Assembly (NCBI GenBank): GCA_022843805.1
Contig: JALHMY010000002.1
Coordinates: 62,001-126,000, forward strand
Reading direction: 5' to 3'
DNA length: 64,000 nucleotides
Source of the DNA: Fuerstiella sp.
GTDB taxonomy: Bacteria; Planctomycetota; Planctomycetia; Planctomycetales; Planctomycetaceae
The notes beneath the pieces are model-generated. The model searched no databases, was not told where the DNA came from, and saw only the letters and a program-made list of their open reading frames with translations. Positions 45,110-54,508 of this stretch are shown in pieces. A program made the position numbers and the translations under genes. Each line of letters begins with the position of its first letter. Within the stretch, counting starts at the first letter, position 1.

Positions 45110-45625
45110 CTAGACTGCTTCCAGCCGAAACAGTGGCTGGCCAAATTCCACCGCTGCACCATTTTCGACAAGGATTTCAACGATTCGCCCTGACTTTTCA
45201 GCGTTGATTTGATTGAACACCTTCATGGCTTCAATAATGCAAACCACAGTGTCCGGCTTCACGATCATTCCCACCGAGGCGAATGGTTCGTCTTCCGGAG
45301 TCGCAGCTGCGTAAAACGTGCCGACTGTTGGCGCGTTAATCGTAATGCCCGCAGGTTTTTCGGCGGGCGCTGCGGCCGATGCCGCTGCGACGGCCGGAGA
45401 CGGCATTGCCATCGCTGGTGCCGGTGCCGCTGCAGAAGGTGCCCAGCCAGGTGCCGGACCACCGTATGAAACGGTGCGAGGCCCGCGACGTACCTTCCAT
45501 GACTCCGTATCATTCTGCAGATTGGCTTCAGTGACTCCGTATTTTTCCATCAACTGCAACAGTTTGCGGAATTTTTCCAGGTCGAACGAACCGCCTTTGT
45601 CCTCGGACTCGGTTGGCTTTGCCAT
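45110..45625 (-). CDS. accB: acetyl-CoA carboxylase biotin carboxyl carrier protein
   Basis: 171 residues from ATG 45625, which has a GGAGG site 11 bases upstream. A helical N-terminus (EKFRKLLQLMEKYGVTEANL) and an Ala/Pro-rich hinge (about 55-95) lead to the biotinyl domain. The biotinylated lysine is 135 in IIEAMKVFNQI, where VF replaces the LM/VM of the E. coli form. The partner AccC is encoded just downstream, pepP upstream, a widespread order. Confidence 0.96.
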   Translation of the reverse strand: MAKPTESEDKGGSFDLEKFRKLLQLMEKYGVTEANLQNDTESWKVRRGPRTVSYGGPAPGWAPSAAAPAPAMAMPSPAVAAASAAAPAEKPAGITINAPTVGTFYAAATPEDEPFASVGMIVKPDTVVCIIEAMKVFNQINAEKSGRIVEILVENGAAVEFGQPLFRLEAV

Positions 45626-45741
45626 TGATGTTATTGCCTCCACATCTTACTGAGCCAGTTTCCAAACCGCTCTCAGAAATGAACTTTATGAATGACTTCA
45701 CGGCGCGAAGCTTCGTGAAGATTGGCGGTTTATGCAAGGTA

Positions 45742-46836
45742 TCAAACCACCGCGTCAGCGAATTCGCGTGGAACAGAAGTCAGAACCTCATAGCCGCCAG
45801 CCGTTACCAGCACGTCATCTTCTATTCGGACACCAAATTTTCCGGGCAAATAAATGCCTGGTTCGACCGTCGTTACCATGCCGGCTTCAAAAACCTGCTC
45901 AGATGAGGGGCTCATTCTTGCAGATTCATGGATGTCCAGCCCAATACCATGCCCCAGTCCGTGCCCAAAATATCTGCCAAAACCTGCTTCTGCGATCAGA
46001 TTTCGCGCCACCGCATCCACTTCACAGCAGCGTACACCAGGACGAATCGCCTGAATCGCTGCCTGCTGAGCCTTCAGGACCACCTCATACACTTGCTGCA
46101 TCTGGCGAGTCGGTCGAGCCGTAAAGAAAACTCGTGTCAGATCGCTTCGATACCCGGAAAACGTTTGTGCACCCCAGTCAATCAGAAGAGCCGGGCTATC
46201 TGACACCAGTCGAAGACCAGCATGAGCATGTGGCAACGCGCCCGTCGGACCCACTCCCACTATTGGCTCAAATGCCGTCCCGCCAGCACCAAAACTTCGC
46301 ATTGCCTCTTCGAGTATGAATCGGATCTGTCGTTCACTGAGATCCGGGCGAAGCATGCTGCGGACGACGGCAATCCCCTTTTCCGCAAAACGAATGGCAT
46401 CCCGAATCTGTTCGAGTTCCCATTTGTCCTTAATCTGACGCAGTTGTTCGACGGCACTGGCAGTAAAAATGAACTCAATCGCCTCTGTTTTCGACTGAAG
46501 TGCGTGAAACTGCGAAAGCGTCAAATGGTCGGATTCAATTCCCAGTCGCTCAATTCCACTCTCCCTCACGACATCGCTGACGACATCATTCATTGATCGG
46601 CGGGCATCACGGATGCGGACACCGACTCCCGGGCATTCATCTTCCAGCTGAGTCTCATACCGGGTATCACTGAGCATCAGTGTGTCTGACGCTGTGACAA
46701 ACAGCCAGGTGGAATCGCCTGTAAAACCTGTCAGATATCGGACGTTTGACAGTCCTGAAATCAGCAGTCCATCGACACCGAGGTTTTTCAGTTGTCGGAT
46801 CAGTTTTGAACGTCGGGAAGAATAGTTTGAGCCCAC
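45742..46836 (-). CDS. pepP: Xaa-Pro aminopeptidase (M24 family)
   Basis: 364 residues. A creatinase-like N-terminal domain (LGVDGLLISGLSNVRYLTGF) precedes the pita-bread catalytic domain. Metal ligands are visible as LLIDWGAQTFSGYRSDLTRV (two Asp), FGHGLGHGIGLDIHE (His), TVEPGIYLPG (Glu) and VRIEDDVLV (Glu). It removes N-terminal residues before proline. GTG start at 46836. It forms a block with accB and accC. Confidence 0.94.
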   Translation of the reverse strand: MGSNYSSRRSKLIRQLKNLGVDGLLISGLSNVRYLTGFTGDSTWLFVTASDTLMLSDTRYETQLEDECPGVGVRIRDARRSMNDVVSDVVRESGIERLGIESDHLTLSQFHALQSKTEAIEFIFTASAVEQLRQIKDKWELEQIRDAIRFAEKGIAVVRSMLRPDLSERQIRFILEEAMRSFGAGGTAFEPIVGVGPTGALPHAHAGLRLVSDSPALLIDWGAQTFSGYRSDLTRVFFTARPTRQMQQVYEVVLKAQQAAIQAIRPGVRCCEVDAVARNLIAEAGFGRYFGHGLGHGIGLDIHESARMSPSSEQVFEAGMVTTVEPGIYLPGKFGVRIEDDVLVTAGGYEVLTSVPREFADAVV

Positions 46837-46868
46837 GGGTAACTCTCAACCTGGTCTGCAGAATTAAA

Positions 46869-47396
46869 TCACGGGAAATCTTTAGTTGACCGGCTATCTG
46901 CAGGCCTGGCACCTGCCAGCTCATGAACCACATTCCATTCTTCCAGTGTCACGGGCTGAATGGAAAGTCGACTGCCTTTCTTCATTACCATCATCCCTGA
47001 GGTGACAGGGTGCTGCTGAAGTTGTTCGCGGCTTACGGGGTTTGCAAAGATCTGCGTCAGCCTGATATCGACCATGTACCACGCTGGATTTTCTTCCGTG
47101 CACTTCTCATCAAAATATGGATGAGCCGGGTCCAGTGCAAAGTGGTCCGGGTATCCGGCTTTGGCAACTTCAGCAGTTCCGGCAATTACCATCGGTTCTG
47201 CCCGACTGTGATAAAACAGGACTCCATCGCCTTTCCTGATATCATCTCTCAGCATATTTCTGGCCTGATAGTTGCGAACCCCTTCCCATGTTGTCCGCTT
47301 TCCGGGAGATGCAGCGAGATCCTGAATGGAAAACACTTCCGGTTCCGATTTGAATAACCAGTATCGCCTCACGGGCAGCACCTGCGGAAAAAACAT
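46869..47396 (-). CDS. EVE domain protein
   Basis: 175 residues matching the EVE fold: YWLFKSEPEVFSIQDLAASP, TTWEGVRNYQARNMLRDDIR, GDGVLFYHSRAEPMVIAGTA, PAWYMVDIRL and GMMVMKKGSRLSIQPVTLEE WNVV. EVE domains are PUA-like and bind modified bases in DNA or RNA. The usual aromatic cage residues (Trp, Tyr, Phe in the first segments) are kept. The gene overlaps no neighbour and follows pepP's promoter region. Confidence 0.92.
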   Translation of the reverse strand: MFFPQVLPVRRYWLFKSEPEVFSIQDLAASPGKRTTWEGVRNYQARNMLRDDIRKGDGVLFYHSRAEPMVIAGTAEVAKAGYPDHFALDPAHPYFDEKCTEENPAWYMVDIRLTQIFANPVSREQLQQHPVTSGMMVMKKGSRLSIQPVTLEEWNVVHELAGARPADSRSTKDFP

Positions 47397-47445
47397 GACG
47401 GTCAGGTCGTGATTCGTTTTGAGTTTTTGCTGCCGGAACGTAACA

Positions 47446-47475
47446 GAAGCCCGGTCTTTTTAAAGTCCGGGCTTC
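47446..47475. terminator. hairpin between EVE and aldehyde dehydrogenase genes, first of two
   Basis: GAAGCCCGG (47446-47454) pairs with CCGGGCTTC (47467-47475); the loop is AT-rich (CTTTTTAAAG). It follows the aldehyde dehydrogenase stop at 47546 on the minus strand. No strong T-run is at the end, but the loop and GC stem resemble a transcription end structure. Confidence 0.6.
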
Positions 47476-47494
47476 AAAAGTTATCGCTGATATC

Positions 47495-47526
47495 GCTGCA
47501 ACTCAGGTCGATTCCCGAGTTGCAGC
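47495..47526. terminator. second hairpin downstream of the aldehyde dehydrogenase gene
   Basis: GCTGCAACTC (47495-47504) is perfectly complementary to GAGTTGCAGC (47517-47526) with a 12-base loop. It is 20 bases past the stop codon of the aldehyde dehydrogenase. With the hairpin at 47446-47475 it forms a double structure in 150 bases. Confidence 0.6.
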
Positions 47527-47545
47527 TGTCAGAGGCTAAAAAAAT

Positions 47546-49048
47546 TCAGAGCGGGCGAACAACGGAAATTGGTCGCAGGTAGTCGTTCAGAGTGTCCGGG
47601 CTGACGACGCCACCACCCATTCCGCTCTTCCCAACGCCGGCATAAGGAACGCCATGAACAATGACGTTGTGGGCATTGATCCAGCCGTTGCCGGATTCGA
47701 ATGATTCGGCGACGCGGGCACATCGAGCCAGGTCACGCGACCAGACGCTGTTGCCAAGGCCGTATTCCGTATCATTTGCCAGACGAATGCCTTCTTCTTC
47801 TGAAGAAAACGGTGCCAGATAGGCAACGGGTCCGAAAATTTCTTCGCGAGCGGCAATATTGTCGAGGGAACCGGCTAGCAGTGCGGGCTTCACATAGAAT
47901 CCGTTTTTGCCCGGAACTTTGGCTTCTCCGCCTTCCAGAATCAGATCCGCTCCGCCAGCCACGCCTTTCTGGAGGTAACTCAGCACTCTCGCCTTCTGCT
48001 TAGCACTGACGACGGGGCCCATCTGCGTGCCCTCGTCCATAGGATAACCTACCTGGACTGACTTCATGCGGGTGATACATTCATCTACAAAGTCACTGTA
48101 GATATCCTTCTGGATCAGCCAGCGAGTCGCATCGCAGCAAACCTGCCCCGTATGGAAAGTGATTGCCTGAACCAGCTTTTCGGCTGTTTCCGCAATATCA
48201 ACATCGTTAAACACAACGGCAGCACCCTTGCCACCCAGCTCGCATTTGACAGGTACCAGATTTCGCCCGCAGGCTTCGGCTACCATTCGTCCCACTTCCG
48301 GAGAGCCGGTGAAGCTCATGCGTCGGAACTTTGGATTCTGTGAAACGGCTGCACCCGCTTCCGAACCAAGCCCGGTAACGACATTCAGCACGCCCGCAGG
48401 AAGCAGTTCCAGTTCCTGCAGCATATGGCAGAGGTACAGCGATGACAGCGGAGTGTCTTCGGCAGGCTTCAGTACACAGGTGTTACCAGCGGCGAGTGCT
48501 GGTGCAAGACCCCAGCCGGCGAGCAGGAATGGGAAGTTCCAGGGGATGATGAATCCGCAGGCGCCCCACGGATGCCGGGCAACCCATGCTTCGTGATGCT
48601 TCACTGCAATCACGTTGCGGTAATTCACCGACTGGGACAGGTCTGCAAAGTAGCGGAATGTGTCAATGAAATTCTGAATGTCACCAACCGCCTGGCCGTA
48701 CACCTTACCGCAGTCCAGAGATTCAATCTGTGCAAAGATATGAATTCGCTTCTCAACGGCGTCAGCGATGCGATGCAGAACGGCCGATCTTTCATTGACG
48801 GGCATCTTTGCCCAGCCGCTGTTATGAAATGCATCGACGGCAATGTCCACGGCCTTGTCGACATCGGCCTTCTTCAGGCTGGCCACTGTCGCAATCTTCT
48901 GCCCTGTACCAGGATCCAGTACGTCGAACGTGGCACCATCGGCCGCTTCCACCCAGCGACCGCCAACAAATGCCTTTTGCACTGCTTTGTTTAGAAATGC
49001 AGTGACTTCCGGAGCCAGGGCTGGCTTGTTTTCAACCACTGTCGACAT
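47546..49048 (-). CDS. aldehyde dehydrogenase
   Basis: 500 residues from ATG 49048, which has an AAGGAG site. The protein has the NAD-binding GFIIPWNFPFLLAGWGLAPA, ELGGKGAAVVF with the general-base glutamate, and the catalytic cysteine in FHTGQVCCDATRW. EIFGPVAYLAPFSSEEEGI and GKSGMGGG complete the classic ALDH set. The substrate aldehyde is not predictable. The frame extends upstream to 49276 but that part shows no homology. Confidence 0.95.
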   Translation of the reverse strand: MSTVVENKPALAPEVTAFLNKAVQKAFVGGRWVEAADGATFDVLDPGTGQKIATVASLKKADVDKAVDIAVDAFHNSGWAKMPVNERSAVLHRIADAVEKRIHIFAQIESLDCGKVYGQAVGDIQNFIDTFRYFADLSQSVNYRNVIAVKHHEAWVARHPWGACGFIIPWNFPFLLAGWGLAPALAAGNTCVLKPAEDTPLSSLYLCHMLQELELLPAGVLNVVTGLGSEAGAAVSQNPKFRRMSFTGSPEVGRMVAEACGRNLVPVKCELGGKGAAVVFNDVDIAETAEKLVQAITFHTGQVCCDATRWLIQKDIYSDFVDECITRMKSVQVGYPMDEGTQMGPVVSAKQKARVLSYLQKGVAGGADLILEGGEAKVPGKNGFYVKPALLAGSLDNIAAREEIFGPVAYLAPFSSEEEGIRLANDTEYGLGNSVWSRDLARCARVAESFESGNGWINAHNVIVHGVPYAGVGKSGMGGGVVSPDTLNDYLRPISVVRPL

Positions 49049-49364
49049 GCAACAACTCCTTGAATGCACGGCTGCCTGAGCCGAAAAGAAAGTGCGATTC
49101 CTGCCGTTTGCGAAACCCGGGAGGGAAACGTTATCTGCTTCTTCCGTTTTCGAAACCGCAGAAATTACAAAGAATCCGCCCGACGCGCTGCACAGAATCC
49201 GAATACAAACGGAGTGTAACGCGCGGAGTCTAACGCGAGTTCTGCAGGTCCCGAACGCGGCAAACCGCAGAACCATTTTCAGACAGCACGATAATACTGT
49301 CCACCCCGCTCAATAGGAATCCTGAACGGCCGTTCGTTTGCCATTTTTGCGCTGACTTTTTTCG
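49049..49364. other. intergenic region, no feature seen
   Basis: About 315 bases between the aldehyde dehydrogenase start and the anti-sigma kinase end. It probably carries the aldehyde dehydrogenase promoter. No repeat, hairpin or gene recognised. Confidence 0.45.
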
Positions 49365-49811
49365 TCAGTCAATGACCGGAAGGTCACTGTTTCGCTGGCG
49401 TTCCATCGTGAGTCGTCGACCGCCATCCGAATACTCACAAAAATTCAGATAGGCCCTCATCAGCAGCAACCCCCGACCACACGGCCGTTCAATGAATTCC
49501 TCCGTGGTTGGATCAGGGACCGCTTCCGGCTCGAAACCTTCCCCCTGATCCTGCACAACCACCCGCATTCGGAACTCATCAATGGAACACTGAATCTCGA
49601 CCTGCTTATCCGCTGAAAACTTATTGCCATGGCGGATGGCATTGGTAATGCCCTCCTCCAGCGACAGCCGCATTGCAAATACGTCCCGGTCGCTGTATTT
49701 GAACTGCTCCATCAGGGAGACAATTTTCTCCTGAACGGCAAGTCCATCTGCCGTGTTGCTCGGAATGGACGTTTCAAAATGGACTGGAACCGCCATCGCT
49801 TTGTCCGCCAT
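49365..49811 (-). CDS. anti-sigma regulatory factor (RsbW-like serine/threonine kinase)
   Basis: 148 residues from ATG 49811. The GHKL ATPase motifs are present: N-box MRLSLEEGITNAIRHGN, G1 DQGEGFEPE and G2 PCGRGLLLMRAYLNF. RsbW-type kinases bind a sigma factor and phosphorylate a STAS partner. The STAS partner is encoded just upstream, but no sigma-factor gene is in the window, so the target is unknown. Confidence 0.9.
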   Translation of the reverse strand: MADKAMAVPVHFETSIPSNTADGLAVQEKIVSLMEQFKYSDRDVFAMRLSLEEGITNAIRHGNKFSADKQVEIQCSIDEFRMRVVVQDQGEGFEPEAVPDPTTEEFIERPCGRGLLLMRAYLNFCEYSDGGRRLTMERQRNSDLPVID

Positions 49812-49839
49812 GGTCACAGGGAACGAGCCACTCGCAATA

Positions 49840-50199
49840 TCAGAATTTTGACAGTGCGTCGTCCAGATCCGAACAAAGTGTCAGCACCCGATCCAGTTTC
49901 GTAATCTTAAAGACGTCCAGGATGTCCTTCTGGATGTTACACAAGGTCAGCTTTCCGCCAGCCGTCGATACCTTCTTGTGCATTGTGATCAGCTTGCCCA
50001 ATGCCGCACTGGAAAGATATTCCACCAGGCTGAAGTCCAGAACAATCTTCGTCCGACCATCCTTGTCCACAAGGGCAAACATTTCCTGACCCAGCGATTC
50101 AATATTCGCCTCGTCCAGAATCTTTTTTTCAAGCAGCCGGGCAACGGTCACCCCGTCGATGTCTTCGATGTCGATCCGGCGGTCTGATTTTGTCGCCAT
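49840..50199 (-). CDS. STAS-domain anti-sigma factor antagonist
   Basis: 119 residues with the STAS fold. The phosphorylation loop is KIVLDFSLVEYLSSAALGKL, with Ser63/Ser64 the candidate site. It would be phosphorylated by the kinase encoded 28 bases downstream and so switch a partner sigma factor. Such pairs control stress or signalling responses in planctomycetes. A PP2C phosphatase gene is not adjacent. Confidence 0.92.
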   Translation of the reverse strand: MATKSDRRIDIEDIDGVTVARLLEKKILDEANIESLGQEMFALVDKDGRTKIVLDFSLVEYLSSAALGKLITMHKKVSTAGGKLTLCNIQKDILDVFKITKLDRVLTLCSDLDDALSKF

Positions 50200-50658
50200 T
50201 TTGGAAACCTCTGTCTCGTAGGCCGTATGTGATTTTTTGTTCAGTAGTCTGTCAGTTGTGTGCGAATCGACGGTGTTGCCAAAAACTGCTCTTTAAGGCG
50301 AAGGAACTGTAACGCTATCGACTTTTCTTCATCTGAAATAAATCCCCTCCAGCCCCTTCAGTACGATGATCATGCAGTCATGACATTGTGTCAAGCGATC
50401 CGTAGCACACGGTGAAATCTTCCCCGACAACCTCTCCGTTATCCTCATCATACCTCGCAGGAAAATGGCAGGTTGCGCAGACTTTGCCGATTGGTCCGAT
50501 GTTTATGCCAATTGTAATGGCGTTTTCCGAATCTTCACGTCCGGGAATCTGTAACTGTCGGATGAGGGAAACTCCTGCTATTGAACCGAGCGACTCCATT
50601 CCGCCACACTCATCAGCGTAAACAGGTCGAATTGCTCGCTTCAGGGAAGGTTACATCG
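50200..50658. other. intergenic region with one weak small frame
   Basis: About 460 bases between the STAS gene and the DUF900 lipoprotein, divergent promoters expected. A 73-codon minus frame (50378-50599) is listed separately with low confidence. No repeat seen. Confidence 0.45.
50378..50599 (-). CDS. possible small protein, unsupported
   Basis: 73 codons from ATG 50599 with a protein-like composition, e.g. GSIAGVSLIRQLQIPG, a CATC pair and acidic residues (YDEDNGEVVGED). It has no clear ribosome site and no family is recognised. It could be an accidental frame. The upstream codons remain open back to a stop near 50650, overlapping the leader of the lipoprotein gene. Confidence 0.3.
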   Translation of the reverse strand: MESLGSIAGVSLIRQLQIPGREDSENAITIGINIGPIGKVCATCHFPARYDEDNGEVVGEDFTVCYGSLDTMS

Positions 50659-52071
50659 ATGCAGAAGTCATTGACTCGCACAGTATTCAGCCTGCTGAGT
50701 CTGCTTTTCGTGTACGTTTCTCCGGGTTGCTCGGCCGAAAGAAATGAATCTGCTTCTCCGATGCCGACCGAAGACGCTTTGCACGTTGCAACTCCTGAAG
50801 ATGCAATGACTCCGGAGATATATCCGGAGGATGCTGCTCCAGGCTCAGCCGGTGCCGAAGCTCCTTCCGAAGTCGGGGCGGATTCAATACCAGAGGCGGC
50901 AGCTGCCCCCGAATCTGCTGTTGCCGAGGCAGTCCCATTTCCTCCTGATACGGCTGACCGGTCCGCCGCTCCGGGATCATCACAAACCGCATCGAACCCC
51001 AAAACGGTTGTGATCAGACAGCCCGATCTGGGCGGTTCTCCCAAAGGCTATTCGGTCGAACGGGTATTCTTTGCAACGAATCGAAGTCAGGCGGCGGATG
51101 CAAAACCAGCGTCAGATCCGGATACATGGTTTGGCGCGAGCTCCGGTGAGCTGGTTTATGGCAGCTGCGAAATCAGTATGCCCTACCGACGGCAGCCGGG
51201 AACTCTTCCGGAACCCTCCATTATGCGGTTCGAATTTCGTCAGGATCCGTCTCGTCATGTGGTGCTGATGCAGCTGGAACTGTTGCCAGACGGGGAATTC
51301 TGGAAGCAGCTGAATAGTGAAGTGTCTCAGTCGCCGGAAAAGCAGCTTCTGATGTTTGTTCACGGCTATAGTGCGTCCTTTAGGGATGCCGCACGCAGAA
51401 CCGCTCAGCTGGCCTTTGATATGAACTACAAGGGACCATCCATGTTTTTCAGCTGGCCTGCCGGCAGTTCATCAGAGGGACTGAGTCGCTGGAATTATCT
51501 GACGGACCTGCGACGGGCCGACGAATCGAAGGAGGATCTTGTGAGCATCCTGGAATCGGTCGCAGCGAAATCCGGCGCCAGGCGAATTCATCTCGTTGCG
51601 CACAGTATGGGTAACCATCTGCTGACTGAGTCACTGAAGGTCATGGCCGATCGCAACATGGCAATCCGGGAGGGAGGATCAATGTTCGACAGTGTGGCGA
51701 TGGCCGCGCCCGATCTGAATGCCAGCGAATTTGTCGGTCGCACCGCAAATCGCATTCGCCGATTCGCCAGGAATTTTACTGTTTATGCATCAATGAATGA
51801 CAAAGCGCTGATGTTCTCGCGTGAGGTTAACGGCTGGGATCCTCTGGGGTTGATTGGTCCGGTGACGGCCAGGGTGAAGGATCTGCCTGCTTTTCAGCTC
51901 GTGGATGCTTCCGCTGTCTCAGCGGGATGGTTCAGCAGCGGCCACGTCTACTACGGAGACATGCCGGAAGTGATTGCAGATCTGCGATGCGTGTTTTCCG
52001 GAATGCCCACCGAGCGTCGAGGACTGCTGCCTGGCCCGTCTGCTTTTCGCCTGGTGCGTCACAGTCGCTGA
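50659..52071 (+). CDS. DUF900 alpha/beta-hydrolase lipoprotein
   Basis: 470 residues from ATG 50659. The lipoprotein signal ends YVSPGCSAER. A Pro/Ala/Glu-rich spacer (about 25-125) leads to the hydrolase domain: RVFFATNRSQAADAKP, LLMFVHGYSASFRDAARRTA, MFFSWPAGSSSEGLSRWNYL and the nucleophile elbow IHLVAHSMGNHLLTE with Ser316. AAPDLNASEF follows. Expected to be an exported esterase/lipase-like enzyme; substrate unknown. Confidence 0.9.
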   Translation: MQKSLTRTVFSLLSLLFVYVSPGCSAERNESASPMPTEDALHVATPEDAMTPEIYPEDAAPGSAGAEAPSEVGADSIPEAAAAPESAVAEAVPFPPDTADRSAAPGSSQTASNPKTVVIRQPDLGGSPKGYSVERVFFATNRSQAADAKPASDPDTWFGASSGELVYGSCEISMPYRRQPGTLPEPSIMRFEFRQDPSRHVVLMQLELLPDGEFWKQLNSEVSQSPEKQLLMFVHGYSASFRDAARRTAQLAFDMNYKGPSMFFSWPAGSSSEGLSRWNYLTDLRRADESKEDLVSILESVAAKSGARRIHLVAHSMGNHLLTESLKVMADRNMAIREGGSMFDSVAMAAPDLNASEFVGRTANRIRRFARNFTVYASMNDKALMFSREVNGWDPLGLIGPVTARVKDLPAFQLVDASAVSAGWFSSGHVYYGDMPEVIADLRCVFSGMPTERRGLLPGPSAFRLVRHSR

Positions 52072-52150
52072 CCCCCGGTGGTCTTCCCGTCCGATCCGGT
52101 TCTCTCTGCTGACTGCATTCATGCGGGTCTGCCTGCAGGGACTGTTGCCT

Positions 52151-54508
52151 TCAGAAATCACGGCGCGATAAAAAAATACATCCTGCTGTCAGCATCACCG
52201 CGATAAACAGCAGGTTGTCGCGAATTGGCGCCGCTACTTTTAACTGCTGACGATCCTTTTGCAAATTCTCCCGATCCGGTGATCCACCCGTCTCACCGGA
52301 TTCCATTCCAGTGACTACAGTGCGCTCGCCAGTGATCAGCCATGCGATGGCTTCATCCATGTCGGAAGGACGAGGCAGCAGTGTATACAGCGGCATGATC
52401 ACCAGATCATAGGTTGCATAAATCCAGTCCTCGGGAGCATTCCAGATTTCGGGCAGCGGCTTTCCTGACCCGTCGCAGGTTGTTAGCCGCCGCCGACCAT
52501 TGGCAATGATCAGTCGATTCTGATCATCAAAAGCGAACGCAGAAATGGTGCCGTCTTCCTTTGGAGCCCAGTCCAGGAATTTCCGCTCATCGTCACTGAA
52601 AACGATCAAACGGCCTGCGTGAGTCAACACAGCCAGTCGCGATCCGTCCGAGGATGCTTCCGCACTTCGCGGCTGATCTTCGTCGGGGAGAACTTTCTCC
52701 GCCACAGTTTCGAGAGTGGCTTTATCCAGCGCCAGCAGTGTTCCGTTTCCGAGGGCAATCACCAGGTTTCGGCCGGCGCTCGCTAAAACGGCTCGGGATT
52801 TTGTCTCAAGATCTCGACGCGGGCCGATGGAGTATGGGCCGTCTTCCGCACGGTCAAATCGCTGCAGTATGCCACCACTGAAATTGAACAGACTGTTATC
52901 GCCTGCATCAAGTGTCGCATCTGCGGCCAGATCACCGGCCGGCATCCGGGCGGGAGTCAGATCCCTGAAAGCCTGTTTGGATGACGGCGTGATCAGTCCG
53001 CCCAGCCATCCGCCAAGAAACTGACGCGTCTGTTTCTGGCGATCCGTAAGACCGGTAAACTCATGGATGGCCCGCGGACCCGGCAGGATGATCCGGTTCT
53101 TCGAGTCGGCAAAAATACCGTAAACTGTGTCGGGTGTCCGACCTTCGGTTTCGCGTTCCCAGTTTCCGTCGGCAGTTCCCGACACGACAGTGGCGGGTGC
53201 CGGTCCGCCAAATCGCGACGGATCTCTCTGCAGAGCGAAAATGCGGCCTGCCTCGGGATCATAAATCGGGCGAAATCGAGTGCCCGACAAAAACATGGAT
53301 CTCATAAATCTGGGGATCGGGGAATCCTGCTGATCGAAGACTCGTGACCAGTCACCTTTGGCCGAGTCCCATCGTTGCACATTGCGATTTCCATCGACCA
53401 CAAACATCTCTTCTCCGGCCGGAGTAATCTCGATGATTTTTCTGGCCTGAATAATGTTCTGGTCCACCAAAGTTTTCGTTGCACCCACCGTGAACAACAA
53501 TGCCCAGAACAGAAAAACTACAACCAGTGCAACCACCGAATTTCGCCAAATCAATCCGGTGAATGCTGACACCGAGAAATACACAGCAAACAGAAACACA
53601 TAGACGGGAATGCACCACAGCAGTTCATGTCGCCATATTCCCAGACGAGTGCCCAGCAGCAGCCAGATGCCGGTAACCAGCAATCCGGCGCACAGCAAAG
53701 TAAAGATGCAGCCACCCAGAAAACGAGTCAAAAACAGCAGCGATCGACTAACCGGTTTACTGAGCAGCAACGAAATTTCACCCGGAGCGTACGTTCCCGG
53801 GATCATTGAGGCGGTGACAAGCAGTGAGCCAAAGACACCAAAGAAGCCAAGAAAAACGCTGAGCACTCGGACGAGTATCAGATTCAGCAGTCTTTCAAAC
53901 TGCGATGGCATGGCGTCGATCGGACCGATCATATCGGTACCCGCGTAGGTAATAATAACGGCAGGGTCATCGCGCAGTGCCACAGATCGGGGAAATGCGG
54001 CGGCCAGCAGTTTCAGGTTGCGTATCGCTGACTCAGATTCTGTCAGGTCGGTCTTCCCACGCAGTTGCTGCAGTTCAGCATCAATGTTTACATTCTGCCA
54101 TGCGGACGCCGTCGCAAACTGGTCGTTCTTTATGAGCCCGTTCACCAGCCTGACCACCTGACTTCGCAGGGAGGAAGTCTGTCGGCCAGGGCGCGGATCC
54201 GGCGGAGGACTCGTGCTTGTCGGGTCCAGCCAGTCGCGAATTCGCTTCTGCTGTCCCTCATCCAGAAGTGACCAGAGATGACCGGCGACTGTTTCCGTCT
54301 GGCCGGCTCCTTCGGAAATGCTGCGAACCAGCCCCTCCGGATCAGCCAGTTCGTGTTGCCGGAGTTTAAGACTTTGATCCGTTCGCAGCCCTGTCGGTGA
54401 TAAAGCCAGCAGGACGACAACGATTCCGATGAGTGCAATCCATAACACTCGCGAGGCCATTGCTTCCCGAAAGGAGTCTTTCAGGATCGCCAGGTACGGT
54501 CGAATCAC
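52151..54508 (-). CDS. ABC-2 type permease with a large propeller-like insert
   Basis: 785 residues starting at GTG 54508. TM1 (about 22-38, VLWIALIGIVVVLLALS) is followed by a 170-residue loop. Four helices come next (about 210-350: VLSVFLGFFGVFGSLLVTAS, FLGGCIFTLLCAGLLVTGIW, VYVFLFAVYFSVSAFTGLIW, VVALVVVFLFWALLFTVGA). A 400-residue soluble part (about 355-755) follows, with repeating strand units (EEMFVVDGNRNVQRWD, GRIFALQRDPSRFG, RNLVIALGNGTLLALD, SRLAVLTHAGRLIVFSDD, NRLIIANGRRRLTTCDG), and a final helix. Six TMs place both loops outside the cytoplasm. The ATPase gene overlaps by four bases. Confidence 0.88.
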   Translation of the reverse strand: MIRPYLAILKDSFREAMASRVLWIALIGIVVVLLALSPTGLRTDQSLKLRQHELADPEGLVRSISEGAGQTETVAGHLWSLLDEGQQKRIRDWLDPTSTSPPPDPRPGRQTSSLRSQVVRLVNGLIKNDQFATASAWQNVNIDAELQQLRGKTDLTESESAIRNLKLLAAAFPRSVALRDDPAVIITYAGTDMIGPIDAMPSQFERLLNLILVRVLSVFLGFFGVFGSLLVTASMIPGTYAPGEISLLLSKPVSRSLLFLTRFLGGCIFTLLCAGLLVTGIWLLLGTRLGIWRHELLWCIPVYVFLFAVYFSVSAFTGLIWRNSVVALVVVFLFWALLFTVGATKTLVDQNIIQARKIIEITPAGEEMFVVDGNRNVQRWDSAKGDWSRVFDQQDSPIPRFMRSMFLSGTRFRPIYDPEAGRIFALQRDPSRFGGPAPATVVSGTADGNWERETEGRTPDTVYGIFADSKNRIILPGPRAIHEFTGLTDRQKQTRQFLGGWLGGLITPSSKQAFRDLTPARMPAGDLAADATLDAGDNSLFNFSGGILQRFDRAEDGPYSIGPRRDLETKSRAVLASAGRNLVIALGNGTLLALDKATLETVAEKVLPDEDQPRSAEASSDGSRLAVLTHAGRLIVFSDDERKFLDWAPKEDGTISAFAFDDQNRLIIANGRRRLTTCDGSGKPLPEIWNAPEDWIYATYDLVIMPLYTLLPRPSDMDEAIAWLITGERTVVTGMESGETGGSPDRENLQKDRQQLKVAAPIRDNLLFIAVMLTAGCIFLSRRDF

